IMG/VR virus record: IMGVR_UViG_3300020595_000086
Span: 1-37,343 of that record
Direction: 5' to 3' (one strand)
DNA length: 37,343 nucleotides
From: a virus
Shown here in pieces: positions 9,348 to 16,468 of this stretch (position 1 is its first letter; each line of letters opens with the position of its first letter). The notes below the pieces were generated by a model. The model saw nothing but the letters and a program-made list of their open reading frames with translations, ran no database searches and had not been told where the DNA came from. Both the position numbers and the translations under genes were made by a program.

Positions 9348-9542
9348 TTATCCGTTTCTTAATGGTGATCCTTCTCTTTCTAAAGTTGAAGTTAGTTGAT
9401 CTATAAGATCTTCTGTTATTTCAATTTGTTTGATAAAATCTTCTACTGGTTGTTGTGATTTAACAATTAACTTTAGATTTTTCATTGAACCTGTCATTCT
9501 ATCTAATAGACGTGATACAGTTTCTGGGTTGCGTAATGCCAT
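9348..9542 (-). CDS. Small conserved-looking phage protein
   Basis: The 64-aa product (MALRNPETVSRLLDRMTGSM) is helical, with LIVKSQQPVEDFIKQIEITEDLIDQLTSTLERE forming two likely helices and a short basic tail. It sits 16 nt upstream of the HD hydrolase in the same direction. No domain is recognised. The ATG at 9542 is the only sensible start, and a plus-strand frame across it is a shadow. Confidence 0.65.
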   Translation of the reverse strand: MALRNPETVSRLLDRMTGSMKNLKLIVKSQQPVEDFIKQIEITEDLIDQLTSTLEREGSPLRNG

Positions 9543-9678
9543 ATTTTATTTATTTGTATTAATATTATTGGTACCTCTTGTACCCATTATCCTTAATTCT
9601 CTCATCTCTCTATCTCTCAATTCCTTTTTTCCTTAAACCTGTGTACCTAAGGTACCAAAAAAAATTGTGATATCCAAG
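9543..9678. repeat. Short intergenic stretch with a 13-nt inverted repeat
   Basis: No gene of usable length fits here; the only minus-strand frame is about 23 codons and needs a TTG start. At 9643-9655 there is a perfect inverted repeat (GTACC, TAA, GGTAC). Its reverse complement shares GTACCTTAGGT with 16367-16377 in the GC-rich island. There is no U-run on the minus strand, so a simple terminator is unlikely; a protein-binding site is possible. Confidence 0.4.
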
Positions 9679-10146
9679 CTATTTTAATAATTTAATTGAT
9701 TTTTTCTTTATTTTTAAAAGAAGTGCGCATCTTTCATATAATTCTTCTTTTTGAAAATGTGCAATTCCCATATCTAAAGATGCATGAAAATTTTCGTCTG
9801 AATAATGTTTAATAGCGTCGATATAACCTTTATCTTTCATTTTTACGTTGGATATATAAGACCAAGCCCTATTAAATACAACATACTCTCCAGCTTCTCT
9901 TACATCATTAATGTCAAATTCCTGATTAGTACTTTTAAAGAATTTAAGAACTTTAGTATTAAAATTAATGTGATTAGATATTAACTTTTTATACATTCCT
10001 ATATGATATATTGGAGATTTTTTAAATTCTACTAAAGTTTTAGCATCTTTTTCAGTATCTAATCCCTCTAAACCTTCATCATTAGCAAATAGTCCGAATA
10101 TGTTAGTCATATTAATCATCTTATTATACATATTCTTAATATCCAT
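9679..10146 (-). CDS. Hypothetical phage protein, helical
   Basis: The 155-aa protein begins MDIKNMYNKMINMTNIFGLF and is mainly helical. Central residues (about 40-100) contain SPIYHIGMYKKLISNHINFNTKVLKFF, and it ends in a very basic tail (LLLKIKKKSIKLLK). No catalytic motif is visible. It lies just downstream of the tRNA-Ala gene in transcription order. The basic tail could suit nucleic-acid or host-protein binding, but this is speculative. Confidence 0.65.
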   Translation of the reverse strand: MDIKNMYNKMINMTNIFGLFANDEGLEGLDTEKDAKTLVEFKKSPIYHIGMYKKLISNHINFNTKVLKFFKSTNQEFDINDVREAGEYVVFNRAWSYISNVKMKDKGYIDAIKHYSDENFHASLDMGIAHFQKEELYERCALLLKIKKKSIKLLK

Positions 10147-10171
10147 TTTTTATATATTTAGTTGTGAATTG

Positions 10172-10245
10172 TGGAGAATATCGGAGTCGAACCGATGACC
10201 TCCTGCGTGCAAGGCAGGCGCTCTAGCCAGCTGAGCTAATCCCCC
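10172..10245 (-). tRNA. tRNA-Ala (anticodon TGC)
   Basis: The minus strand folds into a full cloverleaf. The acceptor is GGGGGAT paired with ATTCTCC (two G-U pairs), and the D arm follows as GCTC-AGCTGGCTA-GAGC. The anticodon stem CCTGC/GCAGG encloses CTTGCAC, giving anticodon TGC. The T arm ATCGG-TTCGACT-CCGAT closes the structure. The 3' CCA is not encoded, so host CCA addition is needed. It lies between small minus-strand genes and is probably cut from their transcript. Phage tRNAs usually support codons the phage uses heavily; GCT and GCA Ala codons dominate here. Confidence 0.95.
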
Positions 10246-10250
10246 TAATA

Positions 10251-10400
10251 TTATTTACTTATATTATTTATTTCTTCTATAGTTAACTCAAATGCCTTTT
10301 CCTGATTATCATATAACTGTTGTTTTTGTTCATCAGTTAAACTATTCCACCATGCATCATGGTTTGCTTGTGCTTCTTTTTGTGTAATTTGATTTTCCAT
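10251..10400 (-). CDS. Small hypothetical protein, 49 aa
   Basis: This 49-aa frame starts with ATG at 10400, overlapping the stop of the preceding gene by 1 nt (TAATG), the coupling used throughout this phage. It ends with TAA 5 nt before the tRNA. The product (MENQITQKEAQANHDAWWNS) is acidic, helical and rich in Gln. The central AWWNSLTDEQKQQLYD looks like a helix-turn-helix-sized hairpin, but no DNA-binding motif is clear. Function unknown. Confidence 0.65.
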   Translation of the reverse strand: MENQITQKEAQANHDAWWNSLTDEQKQQLYDNQEKAFELTIEEINNISK

Positions 10401-10855
10401 TATTTATTATCATTATTAATTATTACTGGTATGTTTTCTTCAGTTGTTCCATCTTCATTTTTTATAGTAGCTGTCATTTGTGGTTGTTCAGAATCATCTT
10501 TTATTACTTCATCTTTAGTTTGACTATAAAGTGCATATGCAAATCCATAAGGAAATCGTTTATGACATTCTTCTTTACCTAACTGTTTGTATAGTTTTTG
10601 TAAATTTTTTACTGTTTTTAAACGTTGTTTATAGTTTTCAAATTTTTCTCCCTCTTGTCTTGCATTACTTAAACTTATTCCATACCATAAATCTACCTTA
10701 CCATATTCTTTCATCATATCTAAATTTTCTTGAGCTTTTTTATTTAAATATTCTTGTGTTGTAGGATCATCTTTTCTAAAAGTTAATGCTTCTTCACCAT
10801 GCGTTATTAAAACATCAACATTTTCTTGATACCCTTTACTATTTTCATTTTTCAT
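10400..10855 (-). CDS. Hypothetical phage protein
   Basis: The 151-aa product is charged and helical in its first 110 residues (HGEEALTFRKDDPTTQEYLNKK, then NARQEGEKFENYKQRLKTVKNLQKLYKQLG). A His/Cys-containing segment follows (EECHKRFPYGFAYALYSQ) and an acidic flexible tail rich in Thr, Glu and Asn ends the protein. It overlaps the next upstream gene by 4 nt (ATGA) and the 49-aa gene by 1 nt, so it belongs to one transcript with the ligase. No known domain is recognised. Confidence 0.65.
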   Translation of the reverse strand: MKNENSKGYQENVDVLITHGEEALTFRKDDPTTQEYLNKKAQENLDMMKEYGKVDLWYGISLSNARQEGEKFENYKQRLKTVKNLQKLYKQLGKEECHKRFPYGFAYALYSQTKDEVIKDDSEQPQMTATIKNEDGTTEENIPVIINNDNK

Positions 10856-11349
10856 ATTCCTAAATATTTTTTATATTTAACATCCATTTTATCATAATAT
10901 TTTGTATTTTGCATACTCTTATGTGCATAATATATGTCCTTTTTATCGTTTATCAAAACCATAAAACAAGGAGCTAATGATCTAACATTAAACCCATCAA
11001 CTTCTAAATTATCATTAGGATTTATACATAATGCTTTCCAATGTTTTAAATCTAAATATTTTAAAGTTTTATTTAGAAATTTTTGATAGCGTTTAGTAGT
11101 TTTTTCTTCTATATTAATATCTTGTATAAATATTGCTGATTTCATTTTGGATTTAATAAAATTATTCATACAAGTTATAAAATTATTTTTTATACTTATA
11201 GTATCTATATAGATATTATTACTTTCACGTTCTTTTTTAGCAAAAGGACAAGCAGACATACCATTATATTCATCCCTAGGTATTTCTAATACATTTTCAA
11301 TATAATCTAGTATCTTATTTATTTTATTATACTTCTCTTTTGTCTCCAT
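10852..11349 (-). CDS. Hypothetical phage protein with CPFAKK motif
   Basis: The 165-aa protein has an N-terminal CPFAKKE motif (about residues 34-40) in MSACPFAKKERESNNIY. It also has a C-terminal half with HWKALCINPNDNLEVDGFNVRSLAPCF and MVLINDKKDIYYAHKSMQNT. The arrangement loosely recalls DUF1415-type proteins, which start with a CPF motif, but this is a weak resemblance. It overlaps the ligase gene's end by 23 nt, in another frame. Role unknown; its place beside the ligase hints at nucleic-acid metabolism. Confidence 0.65.
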   Translation of the reverse strand: METKEKYNKINKILDYIENVLEIPRDEYNGMSACPFAKKERESNNIYIDTISIKNNFITCMNNFIKSKMKSAIFIQDINIEEKTTKRYQKFLNKTLKYLDLKHWKALCINPNDNLEVDGFNVRSLAPCFMVLINDKKDIYYAHKSMQNTKYYDKMDVKYKKYLGI

Positions 11350-12595
11350 GTATTACTTTTACAGTTGGAAAACGTAATGAAATTCCACCTTCTTGATTAT
11401 TTGTTTCCTCAAAATATTGTACAGTAATTACTTTACCAACAATTGAACCATCCATATATTCTAAACGTTGTTCTTGAGTAAACCCACTACCAACTTTTAC
11501 TAAATAACCTTTATGTTCAATCCATACTTGTGATAACATAGTCATTGACACTGACTTACCTTCTCTAACTACTTCATGTTGGTCAACATCAAAACCTAAC
11601 ACTTCATACTCAGCATCATGAAATGACTTAACTTTAACTAAATTTTTAGTACGTTTGCCTTCATAACCAACATCCTTACGTAACATTAAACCCTCCCAAC
11701 TATCTTTATTTTCAACAGTATTCCAATATTCAAAGTGAGATTGATCTGTAATTAAAGTTTGATGAGTAAAACGTAAAATACTTTCATTAATAAATCTACC
11801 TCTTAGCCATTGTTTTAAGATAATTAATCTTGGGTATAATTTTCTATCACTTTTCTCATCTTCAAACTCTTTTCTAGTAAGCATATCAAATATCATAAAT
11901 GCTGGGTTTTCAATTTGATGATCTTTACGTCTTAATTGTTTCATAACACCTTGAAAATCTTCATTTCCATTATCATCAACTAAACAAATTTCTCCATCAA
12001 ATACACTATTAATAATACCAGTTGCTTCTATTGCTTCTTTTACTTTATTTAATGTAGTAAATTCTTTACCCATTCTACTATAAAGTTTACAATTACCCTC
12101 TTCATCAGTAATAGCTAAACAACGAACACCATCTAATTTTCTTGAAACCCACCAACGATCATTCCAATCACATTTACCTTTATATTCTTGTGCCAGAGCT
12201 ACTGAAAAAGTAGGGATTAGACCTGGGATTGCTTTATTAATTACTTTATCTCCAGCTCTAATGTCTAGATTTTTATCAATAATTCTATATAATAACTCTC
12301 CATTTTCATTATTTTCTACCCAACCATTAACTAATGTAATTGCTTCATGACCCGTGAATTTTCTATCTGATAATGAATCTAATAATTCAAATGGGTATAA
12401 ATCCCCATCATCATAATAACATTTATCACTATTTTTCTTACATGTTTTACTTGTAGTATAATATTGTTTAAATGGGTTATAAGTATATTCTAGTACTTTA
12501 TGTATAAACGCGGAACTACGCGCTATAATCGCAATTTTATCGGTAGCACTACTAGTACTCCTCATTTCATCTATAAAATTTTGTAATTCTTTCAT
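11327..12595 (-). CDS. ATP-dependent DNA ligase
   Basis: The 422-aa protein has the nucleotidyltransferase motifs in order. They are K153-L-D-G-V-R (motif I, adenylated Lys), SRMGKEFT (about 173-180), FDGE at 199-202 (motif III), FMIFDMLT at 233-240 (IIIa), EGLMLRK at 301-307 (IV) and KVKSF at 321-325 (V). The C-terminal 90 residues form the OB-like domain (FDVDQHEVVREGK, then VGSGFTQEQR and RFPTVKVIHG). Like other phage ligases it would seal nicks during replication and repair. The first 140 residues match no conserved motif I know and may be a DNA-binding region. It begins 2 nt after the 110-aa gene stops. Confidence 0.93.
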   Translation of the reverse strand: MKELQNFIDEMRSTSSATDKIAIIARSSAFIHKVLEYTYNPFKQYYTTSKTCKKNSDKCYYDDGDLYPFELLDSLSDRKFTGHEAITLVNGWVENNENGELLYRIIDKNLDIRAGDKVINKAIPGLIPTFSVALAQEYKGKCDWNDRWWVSRKLDGVRCLAITDEEGNCKLYSRMGKEFTTLNKVKEAIEATGIINSVFDGEICLVDDNGNEDFQGVMKQLRRKDHQIENPAFMIFDMLTRKEFEDEKSDRKLYPRLIILKQWLRGRFINESILRFTHQTLITDQSHFEYWNTVENKDSWEGLMLRKDVGYEGKRTKNLVKVKSFHDAEYEVLGFDVDQHEVVREGKSVSMTMLSQVWIEHKGYLVKVGSGFTQEQRLEYMDGSIVGKVITVQYFEETNNQEGGISLRFPTVKVIHGDKREV

Positions 12596-12596
12596 A

Positions 12597-12929
12597 TTAT
12601 TTACTTAATAATGAAGGTGAAACTGTAAGTAATGAATTATCATCTCTATCTCTAACCTTAATATTTTTATTATTAATTTTTAAGATTTCAAATGTTCTAG
12701 TATTAGCAATTTTTTTATGATTAATAAATACTATATCACCAACTGAAAAATCTGATGCTGATAGTTTAGGTTGAGATTTACCTACTCTAGCTGTCATTTT
12801 AGCTCTTAATTCATCAGCATTAAATGAAATTGTACCTAATGAAATAGCTACACCAAAATCATCTTCTAATTGTTTAACTGCTTTTTCAAATTCACTTCTA
12901 AATTTTACTACTTTTTGTTTATTTATCAT
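12597..12929 (-). CDS. Hypothetical phage protein, first gene of the ligase transcript
   Basis: The 110-aa protein has a helical N-terminus (KVVKFRSEFEKAVKQLEDDF) and a middle resembling small phage proteins with the SLGTISFNADELRAKM pattern. The C-terminal part (FSVGDIVFINHKKIANTRTFEILKINNKNIKV) reads like a small SH3/KOW-like beta barrel. This could be an RNA- or protein-binding adaptor; no family name is certain. It is the first gene after the 12980-13012 promoter, with the start context AAAAATAAAGGTTATG, and it leads into the ligase 2 nt later. Confidence 0.75.
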   Translation of the reverse strand: MINKQKVVKFRSEFEKAVKQLEDDFGVAISLGTISFNADELRAKMTARVGKSQPKLSASDFSVGDIVFINHKKIANTRTFEILKINNKNIKVRDRDDNSLLTVSPSLLSK

Positions 12930-12970
12930 AACCTTTATTTTTAATTAATATGATATGCTGTATGCATCTC

Positions 12971-12985
12971 ATTTACCCTGTAAAT
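12971..12985 (-). promoter_or_regulatory. 15-nt inverted repeat over the promoter -7 box, candidate operator
   Basis: ATTTAC-CCT-GTAAAT is a perfect inverted repeat overlapping the TATATTTAC box of the adjacent promoter. The same 6-3-6 repeat with a different centre occurs at 15562, 17282 and 36125. It would let a dimeric repressor block polymerase, or put a small hairpin at the transcript 5' end. Confidence 0.5.
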
Positions 12986-13012
12986 ATACGAACCCTCTTT
13001 GCGGTAGCCAAA
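12980..13012 (-). promoter_or_regulatory. Bacteroidetes-type promoter
   Basis: The minus strand reads TTTG, 20 nt, then TATATTTAC. This matches the Bacteroidetes housekeeping form (TTTG at -33, TAnnTTTG at -7). An A-tract (GCGTAAAAATTTGG) lies just upstream and includes the stop codon of the T5orf172 gene. The promoter serves the 110-aa gene and DNA ligase. A 38-bp stretch (12980-13017) is identical to 36134-36171. Confidence 0.75.
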
Positions 13013-13015
13013 TTT

Positions 13016-13477
13016 TTACGCGTAGTTCTTTCCTACTTCTTCAATAATTTCTTTAGCTTCTTCTAAATCAATTTGAAAGAATTCACGTTGTTTAGTTAGT
13101 CGATATTCATTTAATCTTTCATGGATATCTTTTTCAAGTTCTAACCCATTCCAACAACTATAAGCAAATTCAACTTCATAAGGTAAAGCAACACCGGTTG
13201 CATTAGATAATTGTCTTGCTCTTTCTTCGGGAGTACTACTAGTATATCCAATTTTAAGTATTCCGGGTTGAGAAGGATTTGATAAAACATATACCCAAGA
13301 ATCATGATCACCATCACGATTAGTATATGAAAGTTTTTTACGACTTGTAAAATATTTAACATCTTCCCAATCTCCTCCTTTAGAAGAAGGGCTTAAAGTA
13401 AAATACGAGGCATTTTCAACACCTTTAGAAGGGAAAAATTGATTAGATTGTTCAATAGTGATTTTTTGCATATTCAT
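13016..13477 (-). CDS. T5orf172-domain protein (GIY-YIG superfamily)
   Basis: Residues about 60-150 form a T5orf172 domain: SWVYVLSNPSQPGILKIGYT, then STPEERARQLSNATGV, and FAYSCWNGLELEKDIHERLNEYR with EFFQIDLEEA at the end. The Y-V-L, K-I-G-Y-T, R and E residues match the GIY-YIG nuclease fold, in which the family's DNA-binding and cleaving members act. The N-terminal 60 residues are not assigned. The second ATG (13471) is a possible alternative start; 13477 is preferred because it carries the AAAAGTTATG context. Its own promoter lies at 13495-13526. Its role may be homing, host DNA attack or DNA binding. Confidence 0.85.
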   Translation of the reverse strand: MNMQKITIEQSNQFFPSKGVENASYFTLSPSSKGGDWEDVKYFTSRKKLSYTNRDGDHDSWVYVLSNPSQPGILKIGYTSSTPEERARQLSNATGVALPYEVEFAYSCWNGLELEKDIHERLNEYRLTKQREFFQIDLEEAKEIIEEVGKNYA

Positions 13478-13494
13478 AACTTTTATTATTTGGT

Positions 13495-13526
13495 GTAATA
13501 TACGAAGAATATTTTAGATATCCAAA
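13495..13526 (-). promoter_or_regulatory. Bacteroidetes-type promoter without the 15-nt repeat
   Basis: The minus strand reads TTTGGATATC near 13526, a 20-nt spacer from TTTG, then TATATTAC. The transcript starts close to the ATG at 13477, giving a short leader. The flanking ATTTAC...GTAAAT repeat seen at four other promoters is absent. Confidence 0.65.
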
Positions 13527-13579
13527 TCTCTCTCGAAAGGTCTCCCTTCTACATATATTAATACTTACATACGTATATA

Positions 13580-14293
13580 TTACGCAGGTGATATGTTTAA
13601 TGTAATGTGTCCCGTGGATTTAATTAAATAACTATTAACAGGTATTGTAGTGGTAGGAGTAAAATCAAAAGTACCAGCTCCAGTTCCAACTGCTTGTTTT
13701 ATACTAAAAGAAAATCCATCAGATGAAGAAACGAAATTTGATTGACTTACATCAGTAGTAAAATTAGCAAATGTTCCGGAAAAATCAGATGAAATATAAT
13801 TACCTTCAATATGATCAGGAAATAAATCAAGTTGTTGAGAAGCATCAGCGTTAGAAAATCCAGCAGCTTGTAAATCATTTTGACTAATTGTAATACCATC
13901 ACCACTAGTAAAGTTTTGTCCACCTCTTACAACATCAGCTCGTGTTATAGTTCCCGCAGTTGAAGTAAGATCTATTTGAGCACTACTTCCTTGTAGGTCT
14001 CCATCAACATCAAATGTAAATGTAGAATTTGCACCAATACCAGTTATAGAACCAACCGTATTAGAAAGTGGAATAAGTCCACCCTTTAATGCACCAACTT
14101 TTGCGTTTGTGGATGAACCTTGAAGATTTGTATTAGTAACAGTTGATGAATCGGTCATAAATGTTGCCGAACCAAAATAAACACTTTGTGATGTATATGC
14201 TGGCGTCGCGATTGTAAACGTATAAGCCGTTCCACCCGTTAATACCTCCCCAAGTACGCCTGCTGTCATTTGTGTTACTGTATATGCTGCCAT
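13580..14293 (-). CDS. Ser/Thr-rich structural-like protein
   Basis: The 237-aa product (MAAYTVTQMTAGVLGEVLTG) is rich in Ser, Thr, Gly, Ala and Asp and poor in Lys, unlike its neighbours. It looks wholly beta-rich (TAYTFTIATPAYTSQSVYFG, STFTFDVDGDLQGSSAQIDL). The LQGSS sequence occurs twice (about 58-62 and 100-104). No signal peptide is seen. A virion decoration, head fibre or tail protein is the best guess. It stands alone among DNA-metabolism and nucleotide-sugar genes. Its Ser/Thr content makes it one candidate acceptor for the glycosylation genes of this window, but that is inference only. Confidence 0.7.
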   Translation of the reverse strand: MAAYTVTQMTAGVLGEVLTGGTAYTFTIATPAYTSQSVYFGSATFMTDSSTVTNTNLQGSSTNAKVGALKGGLIPLSNTVGSITGIGANSTFTFDVDGDLQGSSAQIDLTSTAGTITRADVVRGGQNFTSGDGITISQNDLQAAGFSNADASQQLDLFPDHIEGNYISSDFSGTFANFTTDVSQSNFVSSSDGFSFSIKQAVGTGAGTFDFTPTTTIPVNSYLIKSTGHITLNISPA

Positions 14294-14304
14294 GCTGGAA
14301 TTTT

Positions 14305-14316
14305 GTTATAAATATA
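14305..14316 (-). promoter_or_regulatory. AT-rich start-site element, possible late promoter box
   Basis: The minus strand reads TATATTTATAAC, the same 12-mer as at 7443-7454, ending 11 nt upstream of the ATG at 14293 of the structural-like gene. Two of the three copies precede virion-type genes and one precedes the first gene of the baseplate block. Confidence 0.3.
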
Positions 14317-14318
14317 TG

Positions 14319-14723
14319 CTAGTTGTAGGTTCTGTTTATAATAGCCGAAGAACTTAATCCTTGATAGCGAGGTACATACATAATCTGTTTAATCCACTCA
14401 CTTCCTATAATCTTCTTGTCTTTATAATCATCACCAATTAACATATATCTTGGGGCATATTCCTTAATTGTATTAGAAAGTTCTTTATCTGTTGAAAATC
14501 CTACAACTTCATCAATATATTTGATGGATCTTAAAAATTCCATGCGATTATGAAAATTATTCACCGGTCGATTCTCCCCTTTCGCTTGCCTGATTCTCTC
14601 GTCCGTATCTATTCCCACTATTACTTTCATTCCCATCTGTCTTGCTCGTTGAAACATTTTGATATGCCCCATATGGAGCACATCAAAACATCCATTCAAC
14701 CAAATATTATCTTTATGCTGCAT
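14319..14723 (-). CDS. HldE C-domain-like nucleotidyltransferase
   Basis: The protein has the cytidylyltransferase-fold signature LNGCFDVLHMGH (HxGH intact), followed by VGIDTDERIRQAKGENRPVN, RMEFLRSIKYIDEVVGF, MLIGDDYKDKKIIGSEW and a closing GLSSSAII. This series matches the adenylyltransferase half of HldE/RfaE. That half makes ADP-D-glycero-beta-D-manno-heptose from heptose-1-phosphate. The kinase half is not present. Glycerol-3-phosphate cytidylyltransferase is the main alternative. I prefer the ATG at 14723 (134 aa); an ATG at 14741 would add six residues and lengthen the overlap with the DUF932 gene from 11 to 29 nt. Confidence 0.82.
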   Translation of the reverse strand: MQHKDNIWLNGCFDVLHMGHIKMFQRARQMGMKVIVGIDTDERIRQAKGENRPVNNFHNRMEFLRSIKYIDEVVGFSTDKELSNTIKEYAPRYMLIGDDYKDKKIIGSEWIKQIMYVPRYQGLSSSAIINRTYN

Positions 14724-15522
14724 ACTCCATAGCTTTTGCAAACATATTTCTATTTAAATCAATATCTTGTTTAAAATTCTTAATTATACGAGCTTGTCTT
14801 TGCTTTCCTGATTTAGTATTGTAATAAAAATTACCATTAATGATATTTTCTTGTACTCTATTAAATACTTCCCATAATCCCATACCTTCATCTTCTTTAC
14901 GTTGAGATTCTAATACATTAGTAATTGCAACATCATTAAATGTATTATCTGTTCCTTCAACTCTAATATCAAGTAAAGATTTTGCTAATTCTAATACTTG
15001 ATTTTCTTCTAACTCTACTGATTTCATTTTATTCATAGATTCAACTGTTAGAGGTAATTTTTCAACTATATCTTTAATTAATACTTGTAAATCCTCAAAT
15101 GTATAACCCATATGACGCATTTTAACATCTTCAAATGTTTTATCTGCAATAACTAATCCATTCTCACAAATCATTCTAAATAATCCCGCTGTAAATTGAA
15201 ATGAATTTTTACCATCATGAGAATTTGTCATTAATATTTGTGGATAAACTGTATCTCCATCTTCTCCATCAATAACAATATCTTTATTTCTAAAAACAAT
15301 CATGTGCTTTTGAACACCTTGAGTATTTTTAGTTCTTGCTTTAACTTCCTTTGCATCAACTGGCATCCATCCTAATTCCTCCATATCATCCATTACTTTT
15401 TCTGTTGATATAAATGTATACTTTTCTGTAACATCTGAAGATGGTGATTGAGTAAACACTGAAGGTGCTACATCATTAATTTGTTTTTTACTTAAAATTT
15501 GATTTGAATTTGTATTTAACAT
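14713..15522 (-). CDS. DUF932 family protein
   Basis: The 269-aa protein carries the DUF932 signature: SSDVTEKYTFISTEKVMDDM at the N-terminus, then MTNSHDGKNSFQFTAGLFRM and ICENGLVIAD near residues 106-135. Toward the end comes MGLWEVFNRVQENIINGNF. DUF932 proteins are common on phages and plasmids of many bacteria; their biochemical role is not settled. This gene has its own promoter (15571-15603) with the 15-nt repeat, plus a leader with a small GGC-AATAAA-GCC hairpin. It is therefore probably an early or middle gene. The start context CAAAATAAAAGTTATG fits the recurring pattern. Confidence 0.88.
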   Translation of the reverse strand: MLNTNSNQILSKKQINDVAPSVFTQSPSSDVTEKYTFISTEKVMDDMEELGWMPVDAKEVKARTKNTQGVQKHMIVFRNKDIVIDGEDGDTVYPQILMTNSHDGKNSFQFTAGLFRMICENGLVIADKTFEDVKMRHMGYTFEDLQVLIKDIVEKLPLTVESMNKMKSVELEENQVLELAKSLLDIRVEGTDNTFNDVAITNVLESQRKEDEGMGLWEVFNRVQENIINGNFYYNTKSGKQRQARIIKNFKQDIDLNRNMFAKAMEYAA

Positions 15523-15561
15523 AACTTTTATTTTGGTTTTGTTTTCCGGCTTTATTGCCTT

Positions 15562-15576
15562 ATTTACCCCGTAAAT
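15562..15576 (-). promoter_or_regulatory. 15-nt inverted repeat over the promoter -7 box, candidate operator
   Basis: ATTTAC-CCC-GTAAAT overlaps the -7 box of the DUF932 promoter. It has the same geometry as the copies at 12971, 17282 and 36125. Confidence 0.5.
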
Positions 15577-15603
15577 ATACGAAAGCTATCTCGGGTATCC
15601 AAG
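15571..15603 (-). promoter_or_regulatory. Bacteroidetes-type promoter for DUF932
   Basis: The minus strand reads CTTGG, then TATATTTAC after an exact 20-nt spacer. The -33 box has CTTG instead of TTTG. The leader downstream contains GTAAATAAGGC followed by GCC, a short hairpin that also occurs behind the 17291 and 36134 promoters. Confidence 0.7.
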
Positions 15604-15631
15604 CACTTCACCGGAAGTCTTCAAAATACTT

Positions 15632-15715
15632 TTAAAGCTGTGCTAAACCAAATACTGTAATCATAATAATAAAATACATTAATGCTACTGCTGGTTCTTT
15701 GTTTGTTTTTTCCAT
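15632..15715 (-). CDS. Very small membrane peptide, 27 aa
   Basis: A 27-codon frame starts at ATG 15715 (or two codons earlier at ATG 15721). After a short polar start (MEKTNKEPA) it encodes one hydrophobic helix (VALMYFIIMITVFGLAQL) and stops with TAA. Single-helix phage peptides of this size often target host membrane proteins or act in lysis control, but nothing here tells which. It lies upstream of the DUF932 promoter, so it must have its own start site in the AT-rich stretch above it. Confidence 0.45.
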   Translation of the reverse strand: MEKTNKEPAVALMYFIIMITVFGLAQL

Positions 15716-15723
15716 GGTCATAG

Positions 15724-15739
15724 ATACATAATTATGTAT
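15724..15739. repeat. Perfect 16-nt palindrome
   Basis: ATACATAATTATGTAT is an exact palindrome. It lies 3 nt upstream of the alternative ATG of the 27-aa peptide. It could bind a dimeric regulator. AT-rich palindromes arise more easily by chance in this genome, so confidence is limited. Confidence 0.35.
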
Positions 15740-15858
15740 TATTACATGCTATTTTAATATTACTAAGTTATTAAGTAAATTATATAAGTATATATTTTAT
15801 CGATGCGCAAAATTTTGTTAAAAAAAGAATCCACACCCCATATATTTTATCCAATATA

Positions 15859-15888
15859 TTTGTATATACAATCGATAGTGTAAATTTG
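15859..15888 (+). promoter_or_regulatory. Plus-strand Bacteroidetes promoter
   Basis: TTTG at 15859-15862, an 18-nt spacer and TAAATTTG at 15881-15888 match the Bacteroidetes -33/-7 consensus exactly at all fixed positions. It is the only clear plus-strand promoter in the window and points into the GC-rich island, where no convincing protein gene follows. Confidence 0.6.
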
Positions 15889-15894
15889 TACTCG

Positions 15895-16430
15895 AGCCAT
15901 AAAAACCGCTACAACTTTTCTTGCGCATATACACGCGCGATGGACGGCGGTGCGCCGTGGGTAATTATTACGTACGTACGCGGTACGCCGGCCGCTATTA
16001 GTATTATCGATGTAGGGGATATTACGGTTATGATTAATAATCCAGTTACTACTACCGCGGTGAGCATTTACGCATATGGCCTAACCCAGGTATACCTAGG
16101 TGCTACGGCAGTAGCTATGAATGTATAATTAAGTACTATAGGGTAAGTAACTACATACGGTCAAGGTACTGGCTATCATATCTCCACCGTCGCAATACTT
16201 ACCATTACGGCCCCGCTGTTCACGGCCATTCACACATATTCACACCGCAATCGCCAAGTTATGCGCGTTTATTTGTGATTTGTTTGTGAACACATTGTTG
16301 TTCATGTATATATTTGGGTACCTTCGAGAAGGGTTGGCTCGCGCAACACAAGGGTTAATACAGGGTGTACCTTAGGTCAGATACCCCCAATTGAGTTGTT
16401 CACCTACTATAGTGAATGAACGTATGACAG
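15895..16430 (+). ncRNA. Candidate structured noncoding RNA or replication-control island
   Basis: This island is clearly GC-richer than the surrounding DNA and is crowded with inverted repeats. Examples are ACGGCG-GTG-CGCCGT (15944-15958), ACCGCGGT, GGTATACC beside ACCTAGGT, GCTAC-GGCA-GTAGC (16102-16115), TGAACA-CATTGT-TGTTCA (16287-16304), CCTT-CGAG-AAGG (about 16321-16332) and TTCAC...GTGAA (16399-16416). A consensus promoter sits just upstream on the plus strand. An 80-codon plus-strand frame (15886-16128) exists, but its TTG start lies inside the promoter -7 box and its GCG, CGC and ACG codons are unlike phage genes here. A structured RNA or an origin fits better than a protein. Ends are approximate. 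Confidence 0.35.
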
Positions 16431-16468
16431 GACACACTTGATAGTTATTGGTTATACGTTAATTGGAC

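Noticed and set aside
9643-9655. GTACC-TAA-GGTAC as a terminator
   Set aside because: No run of T follows the hairpin on the minus strand; the A-run on the plus strand would matter only for plus-strand reading, for which no gene exists.
13141-13362. Second minus-strand frame inside the T5orf172 gene
   Set aside because: It overlaps a gene with a recognisable domain and has no start context or coupling of its own.
15886-16128. 80-codon plus-strand reading frame
   Set aside because: Its TTG start lies within the promoter -7 box, no ribosome site is seen, codon use (GCG, CGC, ACG) is unlike the phage genes, and the DNA is crowded with inverted repeats. A noncoding role fits better.
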